A stretch of 64,000 nucleotides of DNA from Sphingobium sp. JS3065 (GCF_026427355.1 NZ_CP102665.1:372001-436000), one strand, 5' to 3'; shown: positions 1 to 7,759, counted from the stretch's first letter. A program made the numbers and translations. Notes: generated from the sequence alone by a model not told the origin.

Positions 1-1344
1 GAGACGAAACAGCTGATGAGCCTTCCGGCAGACGCCGCCAGCAAGGCTTTCGGATCGCGCGGCGAAGGCATTCCGGCAAACGCCAGGCTTGGCACGTTCA
101 GTGATGATGGAAATGCCGCAGCGTGGGTCGAGCGTGAGCAGCCGGATCAGCTGCGCTCACCCTCAAGGCTTCACGCAGTCGTCGATGGCGTTCCCATCGC
201 ATGTCAAAGCGAAGCGTGTGCAGGCGAATTGCTCGGCATCTGGTGGACCGATCGGCGCGAAATCCTGTTCCTGCGAACGGAAGGTCCAGCCGACCGGAGC
301 CACCTTGCACTTTACAAATGGCACCCACGGCGTGGACGACCCACCCTCCTCCTGCGGACGGAGGATCTCATTCTCGGCTGCCAGGCAGGCAAGGGCGAAC
401 TGTTTTGCGGCTATGAGCGCAGCCTCGAGCCGCGCCGGGTCGTCGCCATTTCGGCGCGGGACGGCGCCGTCTCCACCGTCTATGAGCCTAACCCCGATTT
501 CGCGCGGCATCGCTTCGGCGCGGTGCAACGCCTCTATTGGAAATTCCAGGGCGGTGAAGCCTTTGGCGATCTTGTCCTGCCGCCCGACTATCGGAACGAC
601 AGGAAGCTTCCCCTTATCGTCGTCCAATATACGAGCCGCGGCTTTCTGCGGGGCGGAACCGGCGATGAATATCCCATATTGCCGCTGGCCGCGGCAGGCT
701 TTGCCGTGCTGAGTTTTCAGAGGCCGACGGATTATGCCAATCGCATCCCTGCCGCGAATATTGCGGAGTTCAGCCAAAACAATGTCACTGGCTGGGCGGA
801 TCGGCGTCATGTCCTGAACGCTCTTGAAGCCGGTGTCTCACAACTGATTGACCGCGGACTGGTAGACCCGGCGCGCATTGGCATCTCTGGCCTCAGCGAC
901 GGGGCGTCGACGGTCCAGTTCGCCCTGGTCAATTCCAGTATGTTCCGCGCCGCAGCCGTCAGCTCCTGCTGCGAAGACCCGAGCAATTACGACAGCGCCG
1001 GCGAGGAATATTATCGCGATCTCGTCAGTTGGGGCTACCCGCCCCGAGGCACGGACGGCCGCAAATTCTGGCAGCGCTATTCGCTTCTGCAAAATGCCGA
1101 CAAGATTGCGGCGCCCATTCTCATGCAGCTTTCAGACGACGAGTTTCGTCTTGCGCTCCCCGCCTATCACGCCCTTGAGGCTGCGGGAAAAACCGTGGAC
1201 ATGTATGTTTTTCCCGACGAGCATCATATCAAATGGCAGCCGGCGCATCGCCTCGCGATCTACCGGCGATCGATTGCCTGGTTTCGCGGATGGCTGACCC
1301 CTCAAGGAGACCCCGCGTCACCTTCCGCCGGCGAACGGCCCTGA
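1..1344 (+). CDS. Lasso peptide isopeptidase (prolyl-oligopeptidase fold), 5' part outside window
   Basis: C-terminal 447 residues of an AtxE2-type isopeptidase, which in known systems linearises threaded lasso peptides by hydrolysing the Gly-Asp/Glu isopeptide bond. The frame is open to the first base, so the start lies to the left; the known family is roughly 650-700 residues with an N-terminal beta-propeller. The alpha/beta-hydrolase core is intact: nucleophile in GLSDG (Ser codon 894-896), acid in LSDDEF (1135-1140), and His in the DEHH motif (1222-1227). It converges on the macrolactam synthetase gene and the two 3' ends overlap by 116 bases. Assignment rests on the motif set plus the adjacent lasso genes. 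Substrate (presumably the peptide encoded at 3739-3870) is inferred. Confidence 0.88.
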   Translation, partial: ETKQLMSLPADAASKAFGSRGEGIPANARLGTFSDDGNAAAWVEREQPDQLRSPSRLHAVVDGVPIACQSEACAGELLGIWWTDRREILFLRTEGPADRSHLALYKWHPRRGRPTLLLRTEDLILGCQAGKGELFCGYERSLEPRRVVAISARDGAVSTVYEPNPDFARHRFGAVQRLYWKFQGGEAFGDLVLPPDYRNDRKLPLIVVQYTSRGFLRGGTGDEYPILPLAAAGFAVLSFQRPTDYANRIPAANIAEFSQNNVTGWADRRHVLNALEAGVSQLIDRGLVDPARIGISGLSDGASTVQFALVNSSMFRAAAVSSCCEDPSNYDSAGEEYYRDLVSWGYPPRGTDGRKFWQRYSLLQNADKIAAPILMQLSDDEFRLALPAYHALEAAGKTVDMYVFPDEHHIKWQPAHRLAIYRRSIAWFRGWLTPQGDPASPSAGERP

Positions 1345-3046
1345 CCCACATTTCCGTATCCCACAGCACCATCAGCCGGTTGATGCCGCCACTTCCGCTT
1401 TCCTGGAATCGGAAAAACTCCTCATCCACGGCGTCTACATCGATGATTTTTTCCGTAGCAAGCCAGCCATCGTGCAGATGCGCCTTCATTTCTCCGCTGC
1501 GCTCCTTGAAGATATCGCGGATCACAGCATCAAAGCCGCCCTTCGACCGGCGACCCGAGATCATCGGGGGCAATCTGTCGGCGAGCAATCGGCGAACCGG
1601 GGCACGGTTGCGCCCGCCCTCAAACCATTGCCAGGTCGGTATCTGAAGCGCCGTTTCGACCACCGGCTTCGACACGAGCGGGAACCGAAGGGCGTCGTGG
1701 CGAGGCGCGCTGTAGGCATCCAGGTGATTATGGATGCCGATCATGTGCTTGAGATGATCGCATTTGCCTCTCGGCGCGCAGCCCAGATCGATCCCCCGGT
1801 GATAGGCCCGGCGCGACAGCGACCGCCGCGTATCACGGGACAGGAATGAGCCATCCCTTTTCCAGGAAAGCCGATGCGGCAGGCTCATCCTGCGCAATGC
1901 CCGCCAGATAATCTCCGCGCTGGTGGTATCATGGGCGCGCGCAAGATCATGGACAACCGCCGGACTGTTCAACATCGTTTTCCAACTGCCCAGACAATCG
2001 ATCAACGGTGCGCTGGAGGGAAGGTAGCAAAAGGTGCCGTCGCCGCCGCCCCCGCTCATGATCATGTCGCAGCCAAGCTCGTCCATCGCCCTATCCGCCG
2101 CCTGATCGAACAGCTGAGTAAAAAGCCGGGCGCTCGGCCACGCGAGATGCGCGGCAGCCGATTCATGGAGGCGGATGTGATCAGCGGACAGGACCGATCC
2201 GCGCCACTGCCGGCCCAAATGGGCGCAAACTGCCCTGGCAAAATCGCTCTCATCTTCTCGCGCGTCAGGCCCGACATAGGTGACCGCCGTAAAGTCGATC
2301 GCCATGTCCGCCAGGAGCATGGCGAGGAGGGAGGAATCCAATCCGCCGGACAATTCCAGCATTACGCGACTGGCGCCGTTCGTTTGCGCGCGCACGGCGA
2401 CCCTCAGCACCCTCTCCAGCCGCTCCGCAATCTCTTCATGCGGAAGCGCGCGGCCCACCTCCAGGTCCACGAGCGGTTGCCAGACATAGCGAACCTCCTC
2501 ATTTTGATCACTGGCGGTGCATCCCGGTGTCAGTTCGCGGACGGATTTCAACGCCGTGCGGTCCTGCCGAAGATCTCGATAGGCAAGCGCCCGGATAATT
2601 CCGTCCCGGCAAATCTCGAAATCCTGCCCGGTGACGAGGCGCAAAAGATCGACGCTCGACGCGGCGAAGAACGCGCTGCCGACGCGGCACATGTAGCAGG
2701 CCTGCCCAGCCGATGGATCCCTGTAGAAGCGCACTGTCTGCGCATCGACCGTGACAGCGACAAACTGCCCCCAATGGCGCGACGCCACCGTTTCGAGGGT
2801 ATCAGCGGAATGCGCCGCCCTGTCGAGGCTCTCCCGGCTCAGGCGGCCGCCAGCTGCATCAAAGGCTTCGCCGATTATGACAAGGCGCCGGTCCGACGAA
2901 ATCTCAACGCGTCCCCTCAGGAAAAGCCTGTAGTTCGCGTCGATCGACGTTTCGGAAAAGTCGTCAGTCAGGGACAGATCGGCAAGGGCCCGCCGAGCGA
3001 TGCCGATAGCCGGTCCCGCTGATGGACAGAGGATGAAATCGCTCAT
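1229..3046 (-). CDS. Lasso peptide macrolactam synthetase (asparagine synthetase-like, McjC type)
   Basis: 605 residues. In the family this enzyme adenylates the Asp or Glu side chain of the core peptide and closes the ring onto Gly1. The N-terminal half resembles a glutamine-hydrolase-like domain without the catalytic Cys2; the C-terminal half is an ATP-pyrophosphatase domain with PP-loop SGGLDSS (residues 233-239) and a second conserved stretch MIMSGGGGDG. I chose the ATG at 3046 (MSDFIL) because it overlaps the stop of the upstream peptidase gene in an ATGA junction, indicating translational coupling; the frame is open far upstream but that part overlaps the peptidase gene. The C-terminal 38 residues overlap antisense with the isopeptidase gene. 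Confidence 0.93.
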   Translation of the reverse strand: MSDFILCPSAGPAIGIARRALADLSLTDDFSETSIDANYRLFLRGRVEISSDRRLVIIGEAFDAAGGRLSRESLDRAAHSADTLETVASRHWGQFVAVTVDAQTVRFYRDPSAGQACYMCRVGSAFFAASSVDLLRLVTGQDFEICRDGIIRALAYRDLRQDRTALKSVRELTPGCTASDQNEEVRYVWQPLVDLEVGRALPHEEIAERLERVLRVAVRAQTNGASRVMLELSGGLDSSLLAMLLADMAIDFTAVTYVGPDAREDESDFARAVCAHLGRQWRGSVLSADHIRLHESAAAHLAWPSARLFTQLFDQAADRAMDELGCDMIMSGGGGDGTFCYLPSSAPLIDCLGSWKTMLNSPAVVHDLARAHDTTSAEIIWRALRRMSLPHRLSWKRDGSFLSRDTRRSLSRRAYHRGIDLGCAPRGKCDHLKHMIGIHNHLDAYSAPRHDALRFPLVSKPVVETALQIPTWQWFEGGRNRAPVRRLLADRLPPMISGRRSKGGFDAVIRDIFKERSGEMKAHLHDGWLATEKIIDVDAVDEEFFRFQESGSGGINRLMVLWDTEMWVRAVRRRKVTRGLLEGSAIRETRQSIAGRSRGDAPAAI

Positions 3047-3693
3047 GCCCGGCACCGCATGATCGGCGTAAATCGACGCACATGGTCGATTTCGTCGTTC
3101 AGGAGCCACCCATCGCGCTCGAGCCAGCAATGCGCGGCAAAGGGATCGAGACTGACGCCAAAGACCAGTTCCGTCATGGAATCTCCAACAAAATGGTAGA
3201 GCGCAACGCTGTCTAGGAGGCAGACGCGGGATAGCGGAATGGCTGGCCGGCAAGCGGTAAAGCGCCCGACACGGTCCATCACGACCTGCTGCTCCCGAAC
3301 CGGCATCTGTCCTGCTCGTTTCCGCATCGGCTCGAGGGTTCTCGCAAGCGATCCCGTTGCTATGCGCAGGCGCGTCGTGGCAAGAAACCAGGCGATCTGC
3401 AGATACTCGGCACGATTGGCGGACGACACGCAAATCTCGGCGCGGCTCTTCAGGGGTTTCGCCGCGCATGCCTCCAGACGTCGATTTCCCGCCTGTTCGC
3501 GGGACACATATCCCTTTGCCATCAGGTCATCGAATGTTTCGTCTGAATGCCTGCTTTCAGCGCCCGCTTCCCATTGGATCAGCGCCTCACCCGATGCACC
3601 GTGGATCAGGAAATAGCGGGTCGTCCTCATATCGAGTGCGACGACGCGCCCGTCGACCAGACAATGGTGAAAATGAGGCGTTGCGTAGAGCAT
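3043..3693 (-). CDS. Lasso leader peptidase with fused RRE domain (McjB type)
   Basis: 216 residues. Residues 1-80 look like a PqqD-type precursor-recognition element; residues 85-216 form the transglutaminase-like cysteine peptidase that removes the leader. The catalytic set is visible as Cys158 (RVCLLDS), His188 (AAHCWLE) and Asp200 (LLNDEID); the 12-residue His-Asp spacing matches McjB. Both halves are in one polypeptide, as usual in proteobacterial clusters (Gram-positive systems split them). No strong Shine-Dalgarno sequence precedes the ATG, and a 12-bp hairpin sits just before it, so expression is probably lower than that of the precursor. It lies between the precursor and synthetase genes and is coupled to the latter. 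Confidence 0.92.
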   Translation of the reverse strand: MLYATPHFHHCLVDGRVVALDMRTTRYFLIHGASGEALIQWEAGAESRHSDETFDDLMAKGYVSREQAGNRRLEACAAKPLKSRAEICVSSANRAEYLQIAWFLATTRLRIATGSLARTLEPMRKRAGQMPVREQQVVMDRVGRFTACRPAIPLSRVCLLDSVALYHFVGDSMTELVFGVSLDPFAAHCWLERDGWLLNDEIDHVRRFTPIMRCRA

Positions 3694-3702
3694 CGTTTCG
3701 TA

Positions 3703-3730
3703 GATCGGCGCGGCCAGAGCCGCGCCGATC
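3703..3730 (-). promoter_or_regulatory. Hairpin between lasso precursor and leader-peptidase genes
   Basis: Perfect 12-bp inverted repeat (GATCGGCGCGGC and its complement) with a 4-base loop, starting 8 bases after the precursor stop codon. No T-run follows, so it is more likely an RNA-stabilising or attenuating element than a full terminator. Hairpins at this place are known in proteobacterial lasso clusters, where they favour precursor over enzyme expression. Confidence 0.8.
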
Positions 3731-3738
3731 CCTTCGGA

Positions 3739-3870
3739 TTATTCGTCGGCCATGCCGTTCAGGCGGTAGCCGACGCCGTCCGACGGTTCGCCCGCGATCG
3801 CGCCCTTGGTTTCAAAGGCGGCGTTGCCCAGATCGACGAAGTCGTCGGAGAGGTCTTCGATACGTTCCAT
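3739..3870 (-). CDS. Lasso peptide precursor (43 aa)
   Basis: Translated by hand from the minus strand. The leader is MERIEDLSDDFVDLG followed by NAAFETK, with the hallmark Thr at the penultimate position (Thr21). Cleavage after Lys22 gives a 21-residue core: the ring part GAIAGEPSD, then the tail GVGYRLNGMADE. Gly1 and Asp9 fit a 9-membered macrolactam; Glu6 is too close for known ring sizes. The start has GGAG six bases upstream; in-frame ATGs at 3876, 3882, 3885 and 3900 would give longer leaders. From memory, the GAxxGxP opening recalls caulosegnin I. Identity as precursor is strongly supported by position before the McjB and McjC genes; ring size and threading are inferred. Confidence 0.9.
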   Translation of the reverse strand: MERIEDLSDDFVDLGNAAFETKGAIAGEPSDGVGYRLNGMADE

Positions 3871-4025
3871 GTTCATCTCCATCATGCAGGCCGCAGTCAT
3901 TTGCGGCAGGCATGATGATAAGTAGCTCGCCCCTTATACCCGATCTTATAAGTTCTCATTTCACCGGCTTATAAGCGCCATATTGGAGATAACCCCGCAC
4001 CGGCGGCAATCAAAGCCGCTGAACA
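3871..4025 (-). promoter_or_regulatory. Lasso operon upstream region with twin CTTATAAG palindromes
   Basis: The gap between the GntR gene and the precursor contains two identical 8-bp palindromes, CTTATAAG, at 3945-3952 and 3968-3975 (23 bases apart), and a related TTATA element at 3933-3937. Nearer the gene a 6-bp hairpin (3890-3907) encloses an upstream in-frame ATG. The palindromes are candidate operators for the adjacent GntR-type regulator or part of an unusual promoter; no convincing -35/-10 pair was found. Confidence 0.5.
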
Positions 4026-4682
4026 TCAGCTTCTACCGGCAGTGTCGGAGGATGGCGGGACTGCGCTAATTCTGTGAGCGATTGCCGAAGCGCGTCGTAT
4101 CCGTCTCCTGTGATAGGCCCAGATGGCATCACGTAATGCGGCATCCTGACCGGATCTGGTCAGGTTCCAGATCGCAAGCAGTTCTTCCTCGACATTCTTG
4201 ACGACGGACGGCTCATGGAGTCGCGCGACCGAAAGCAACTCGCCCGCGGCAAGGACCGCATGGAGATGTACCTGATTTCCAGGCCTGCTGCCAATCCGGC
4301 CGAACAGCGCGGCGGTTGCATCGCGAATATCCTTGGGATGATGTGGACCACTGCGCTCCAGGATTGCGATAGGCCCTGGCTCCCCCGCAACGGGACTATT
4401 TGCCTTCAGGGCATGCCTGACCAGATAGCCATGCCAGACATAAAGGTCGCGCAGCACCTGCGCATCGAGTTGCGGGATGGTGAACCCTCCCCCGACATTG
4501 AGGCCCAATAGTCTCTCGCCCACCAGCCGATGCGCGCCATCGCGTACGGGCGATATGCTCACGCCATAGTGCTCAGCTGCATTCTGTACGATCAACTGGG
4601 ATCCCGGAGGGAAGACGCCATCGAGTATATCGGCCTTGAGCCGGCGATAGATGCGCTCTGCCGTCAGGGGTTCAGGTGCCAT
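4026..4682 (-). CDS. GntR-family transcriptional regulator
   Basis: 218 residues. An N-terminal winged helix of GntR type (about residues 8-72; the segment with ILDGVFPPGSQL and YGVSISPVRD is characteristic) is followed by an all-helical ligand-binding domain of FadR/FCD kind that looks divergent. The ATG at 4682 has GGGAGG five bases upstream; a TTG immediately before it is not needed. It lies 12 bases after the XRE gene, so the two are probably one operon, and directly upstream of the lasso precursor. GntR regulators occur beside isopeptidase-type lasso clusters, so control of this cluster is likely. Ligand unknown; the peptide or its degradation product is a guess. Confidence 0.85.
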   Translation of the reverse strand: MAPEPLTAERIYRRLKADILDGVFPPGSQLIVQNAAEHYGVSISPVRDGAHRLVGERLLGLNVGGGFTIPQLDAQVLRDLYVWHGYLVRHALKANSPVAGEPGPIAILERSGPHHPKDIRDATAALFGRIGSRPGNQVHLHAVLAAGELLSVARLHEPSVVKNVEEELLAIWNLTRSGQDAALRDAIWAYHRRRIRRASAIAHRISAVPPSSDTAGRS

Positions 4683-4694
4683 CAAGACCTCCCG

Positions 4695-5114
4695 TCAGGA
4701 CGGTTCGCCATCATCACCCGGCCCGAAGAAGGAGGATCTGCGCCGGGTGACGGCGGCCTGCGAATGCTCATAGACGAGCGCGATGCAGCGATCTTCCAGT
4801 TCGGAGAGGTCCTCCTCCACCAGATATTCCTCGGGAATCGACATTCTTCGCTCCATGAGAAGAAGCGGGATCATGATGTGGGTGGTCGAGAGACCAAGCC
4901 GATGGGCACATGCAAGATGCTCATCAAGCTTCGACTTGGGATTGCCCGCCTCAATTTCCCGCAACCATCGAACACTGACCCCGGCCGCGCGTGCAAGCTG
5001 AGGCTGCGTGATCCGGTCACGTCGGCGGCGCTCTTCGATCCGTTTCCCGGAAATCTCCTTTATCCTGGAGAGAACCAGCACGTTATCCTTGGTCTGAAGT
5101 CTTCGAGTCGGCAT
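4695..5114 (-). CDS. XRE-family helix-turn-helix regulator
   Basis: 139 residues from the ATG at 5114 (MPTRRLQTKD), with AGGGG ten bases upstream. A GTG at 5156 would add 14 residues but leaves almost no leader after the likely promoter. Residues about 22-80 form a Cro/CI-type HTH (ITQPQLARAAGVSVRWLREIE motif); the C-terminal 60 residues are acidic, helical and without a known domain. Probably co-transcribed with the GntR gene. Target unknown: the lasso operon and the transfer operon are both candidates. Confidence 0.8.
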   Translation of the reverse strand: MPTRRLQTKDNVLVLSRIKEISGKRIEERRRRDRITQPQLARAAGVSVRWLREIEAGNPKSKLDEHLACAHRLGLSTTHIMIPLLLMERRMSIPEEYLVEEDLSELEDRCIALVYEHSQAAVTRRRSSFFGPGDDGEPS

Positions 5115-5171
5115 GCGCAGGCACCCCTGACACTGGCTCGAAGCTTCCAATGGCACTTACCCGATCGCCGA

Positions 5172-5219
5172 AATCTATGCATTTGACGCACGCGGTCAAA
5201 AACAATCATTCTCATTTTG
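5172..5219 (-). promoter_or_regulatory. Promoter of the XRE-GntR genes with Fur-like box
   Basis: On the minus strand TTGACC (5199-5194), a 16-base spacer and TAGATT (5177-5172) form a plausible sigma-70-type promoter about 50 bases before the XRE start. Immediately upstream, 5201-5219 matches the classical 19-bp Fur box at 12 of 19 positions by hand count. Iron control is a hypothesis. Confidence 0.4.
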
Positions 5220-5275
5220 AGATGAATTCGACGATCCAACCTGATGTTGGCGCCGGCGTCCTGTGCCCGCAGCAT

Positions 5276-5692
5276 TTATGATCGCGCCCGCTCGCGCGCG
5301 AGACGAGCGACCCAGCTGGTCAATTCGCGGTTCTCCGAGGCGCCAAGAACACCCAGCCCGGCGATGTAAATCCGACCGATCTGGGGCGCATGCATCAAGC
5401 CTGTCTGCGATAATCTCTCCCTGATCGCCCGCGCCGACCGGCCGATAGCAGGCGAACCGCCCACGAAATGCTCGCATTTGCCGAAATAGATATCCAGGCG
5501 ATTGTCGAGCATCTCGGCCGCCACCTCATCGCAATCCCGCTGCTCCAAAAGATCGATCGCAGCCTGGAGCGTTGCTCCATAGGGTAACAGATCCTGCGCC
5601 AGGATGCACAGACGCAGGTGGACAGAGAGATAGAGTTCCAAGCCGCGTTCCGAAAGGGTCAGCCGATAGGCGCGTGACCTTTTACCGTTCAT
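5276..5692 (-). CDS. Hypothetical protein (138 aa)
   Basis: I do not recognise a family. From the ATG at 5692 the protein begins MNGKRSRAYRLTLSERGLEL; it is mostly helical, with a charged N-terminus and a more hydrophobic C-terminus (IGRIYIAGLGVLGASENREL). GAGGA lies about 12 bases upstream and AAAGG abuts the start. The frame is open another 198 bases upstream, but that part runs through the 21-bp repeat array and reads unlike a protein. It stands alone between the regulator pair and the transfer operon; the N-terminal segment is faintly reminiscent of a MarR-type wing, not enough to assign. Confidence 0.55.
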   Translation of the reverse strand: MNGKRSRAYRLTLSERGLELYLSVHLRLCILAQDLLPYGATLQAAIDLLEQRDCDEVAAEMLDNRLDIYFGKCEHFVGGSPAIGRSARAIRERLSQTGLMHAPQIGRIYIAGLGVLGASENRELTSWVARLARERARS

Positions 5693-5825
5693 CCTTTGCA
5701 CTTTCCTCACTGAAAAATGACGGGCGGAGCCTGACGCGATTCGTCCAGCAAGGCGGAGTGTATCCGCGATGGTCGACGCTTCGCCCGTTACAAACGATCC
5801 ATGATGCGGCACGCAAATGCCCAAG

Positions 5826-5888
5826 CGGCACTTCACTGCCGCCTGGCGGCACGTCAGTGCCCTGCACCGGCACGTCATTGCCCTGGCC
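5826..5888. repeat. Three tandem 21-bp repeats, each a short hairpin
   Basis: Three adjacent 21-base units all begin CGGCAC and contain TCANTGCC; the middle unit has a perfect GGCAC/GTGCC stem with a 4-base loop. A weaker fourth copy precedes them (5807-5825). They sit in a roughly 340-base gene-free gap (5693-6032) between a hypothetical gene and the start of the transfer operon, where a regulator or replication/transfer initiator could bind iterated sites. Apart from this array I see nothing definite in the gap; no clear promoter for the transfer operon was found. Confidence 0.65.
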
Positions 5889-6032
5889 ATTGCAGGGCGG
5901 GGGCGGTCTCGACATCGATGGTTTCAACAACCGGTGACGGCGAGCTTACCCGAATGACCGAAGCTTCCCGCCAGCACCCTTCCCGAAACCGGGCCGCCGC
6001 TTCAGCCGCCCAGATGCGAGGAGACATGCCCC

Positions 6033-6341
6033 ATGGGCAGAGGCATTCCTATCGGCGCCCCCACGCTCGTCATTCTCATGGCGGCAACTATGCCCGCAAT
6101 GGCGGCCAAAGGGCAAGCCATGGTGAAGGCGCGAGTTCCCACTGACTGGGTCCAACCTCTCGCCGTTCGGCAGCAGGGCGGCGAGTTCATCATCGAGGCG
6201 GTAACCCTGGGCCAAATTCCGCCCGCTCCCGCAATGACTGTACCGCTTGGGCGCTCGATCCGCTTCGATCCGGCGCTCCTTGCCCGGCCATTCCACGACA
6301 GGAAAGGAAATCATGATGTCATGCCACGCACGGATCGCTAA
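6033..6341 (+). CDS. Small secreted protein of unknown function at head of transfer operon
   Basis: 102 residues with an N-terminal hydrophobic segment ending AMAAKG (residues 10-25), consistent with a signal peptide. The mature part contains a short QPLAVRQQGGEFIIEAVTLG stretch resembling a beta-rich periplasmic domain. GAGGAG precedes the ATG by about nine bases. Its 3' end overlaps the dsbC-like gene by 29 bases, so it is probably the first gene of the operon. No named Tra homologue recognised. Confidence 0.55.
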   Translation: MGRGIPIGAPTLVILMAATMPAMAAKGQAMVKARVPTDWVQPLAVRQQGGEFIIEAVTLGQIPPAPAMTVPLGRSIRFDPALLARPFHDRKGNHDVMPRTDR

Positions 6342-7104
6342 GACACTGGCGATTGCGCTGATCGCAGGCGCTGCTGGGGTCGTGAACGCGGCACCTGCAG
6401 AGCCCGCGACGGATCCGGTCGCTCTCGACGCTGTAGCGGCAAAGGCGCAGGCAAGCCTCCGCCAAAGCTTCACCAACCTCCAGTTCGAGGATTTCGGCCC
6501 TGCGCCCGTCAAAGGCCCCGTGTTTCAGGCGAGCGCCGGCGGCCGCATCCTCTATTATGCGCCTGACAGCGAGCACCTTCTGTTCGCCACCATCTACGAC
6601 AGAAACGGCGTCAACCTGACCGCCCTCGCACAGGATGCCAGCGCGCGGAAAAAACTGGGCGCGCTCGGTCCCAATCAAGCACTCACCATTGGCCCGCCGG
6701 GCGCGCCGACCGTCATCGAGTTCACCGATCCCGATTGCCCCTATTGCCGCGCCCTCGATCGTTTCTGGGCGGCAAAGGCAGCCGAAGGGAAGCCAGTGCG
6801 ACGGCAAATCTATTTCGTGAGCGGTATCCACCCGCAAGCCGCGTCCAAGGCCGAGCATATCCTCTGCTCGAAGGACCAGGCTGGCGCCTTCCGCGCCACC
6901 TATGCCGGAGACGCGCCAAAGCCCCTCACGACCTGCAAGGAGGGCGCGGCGCTTGTTGCCAGGAATGCCGAGGCGGTCAAAGCCATGGGCATATCGGGAA
7001 CCCCCACCCTCATTCTTGATGGCCGCGTCATTTCCGGCTTCCAGCAGGCCGAGATCGAGGCCTGGCTCGAGGAAAAGCAGGCGCCCAAAAAGCCGCCCAG
7101 CTGA
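6313..7104 (+). CDS. DsbC-family thiol:disulfide interchange protein of transfer operon
   Basis: 263 residues: signal peptide (about 1-27, ending VNAAPA), an N-terminal dimerisation-like region, and a thioredoxin-fold domain with active site CPYC (Cys142-Cys145) and cis-proline loop GTPTLI. A DsbC-type isomerase at the head of F-type transfer operons is typical; it probably refolds the cysteine-rich TraN, TraU and TraH in the periplasm. The start is the first ATG of an ATGATG pair preceded by AGGAAAGGAAA; the frame is open further left without a better start. A 184-base spacer follows (7105-7288) in which I see no gene. Confidence 0.88.
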   Translation: MMSCHARIAKTLAIALIAGAAGVVNAAPAEPATDPVALDAVAAKAQASLRQSFTNLQFEDFGPAPVKGPVFQASAGGRILYYAPDSEHLLFATIYDRNGVNLTALAQDASARKKLGALGPNQALTIGPPGAPTVIEFTDPDCPYCRALDRFWAAKAAEGKPVRRQIYFVSGIHPQAASKAEHILCSKDQAGAFRATYAGDAPKPLTTCKEGAALVARNAEAVKAMGISGTPTLILDGRVISGFQQAEIEAWLEEKQAPKKPPS

Positions 7105-7288
7105 TTTCCTCCAAATTTGGCGGGCTCATGGCGGCGGGCGCAAGCGCCGACTCCCTGAGCAACAGATGCCGGTGAGAGGGGCCCGTTACCAAGGAGCCAC
7201 CCATCCCTTCGCTGGCCGTCAACGAACAGCCGTGTCGGTGCCGGCAGGCATTTTCATGGGGAGGCTCCTTATTGCCTGGAGAAAGCTC

Positions 7289-7633
7289 ATGCTCAAACTT
7301 GCCTCACTGCCTGCCCCCTCCCGGAACCGGATGCGCCGCCTCTCTTTTGCGTCGGCCGATGCCGTGGGAACCCTGCTCATCGCGATGACCCTGGCATCGG
7401 CCGCCCACGCCTTCCAGGCGCCGGCCGCCGGCGACCTTGGCTACGATATTTACGACATCGTGGTGAACCAGGGGGTGAAGGGGCCGCTCGGCTTCGTGGG
7501 CGGCGTCGCCGCCTTCCTGTTCGGGGTCAGCCGCCTCTTTTCCAACATCATGATCGGCATCCCGACGATCGTCGCTGCCGTCTGCCTCATTCGGGCGGAT
7601 TCCATCCTCCAGACCTTCGGCATGATGGTCTGA
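7289..7633 (+). CDS. traA: TraA-like conjugative pilin
   Basis: 114 residues from an ATG with GGAG seven bases upstream. A long signal region (hydrophobic ADAVGTLLIAMTLASAAHA, about 35-53) is followed by a short mature part of about 60 residues with two hydrophobic helices (GPLGFVGGVAAFLFGVSRLF and MIGIPTIVAAVCLI). Size, two-helix form and position directly before traL fit the F-type/VirB2-like pilin. Pilins diverge strongly, so the call relies on layout as much as sequence. Confidence 0.75.
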   Translation: MLKLASLPAPSRNRMRRLSFASADAVGTLLIAMTLASAAHAFQAPAAGDLGYDIYDIVVNQGVKGPLGFVGGVAAFLFGVSRLFSNIMIGIPTIVAAVCLIRADSILQTFGMMV

Positions 7634-7759
7634 GATCCGCCTGAAACAGAGACTGGCGCGGATCTCAGGTTCCGGGTCCGCGCCGGACACGGGGAACGAA
7701 TGGTCGCTCTTCGTAACAATCACGTCTGGTCCAGGCGTGATGAAGCAAGGGAGAAGGAC

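Noticed and set aside
1874..3022. 382-residue plus-strand frame opposite the lasso synthetase
   Set aside because: Composition of an antisense shadow; the synthetase motifs on the other strand are unmistakable.
3871..4025. Second lasso precursor gene
   Set aside because: No frame here has a leader with penultimate Thr followed by Gly and an acidic residue at 7-9.
5826..5888. CRISPR array
   Set aside because: Repeats are directly adjacent without spacers and only three units occur.
5682..5930. Minus-strand 82-residue frame with a repeated VP-x-x-G motif
   Set aside because: The peptide periodicity follows from the 21-bp DNA repeat; no ribosome site or domain.
5801..6145. 114-residue plus-strand frame with many His and Arg
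   Set aside because: Competes with the signal-peptide frame at 6033, which has the better ribosome site and joins the operon.
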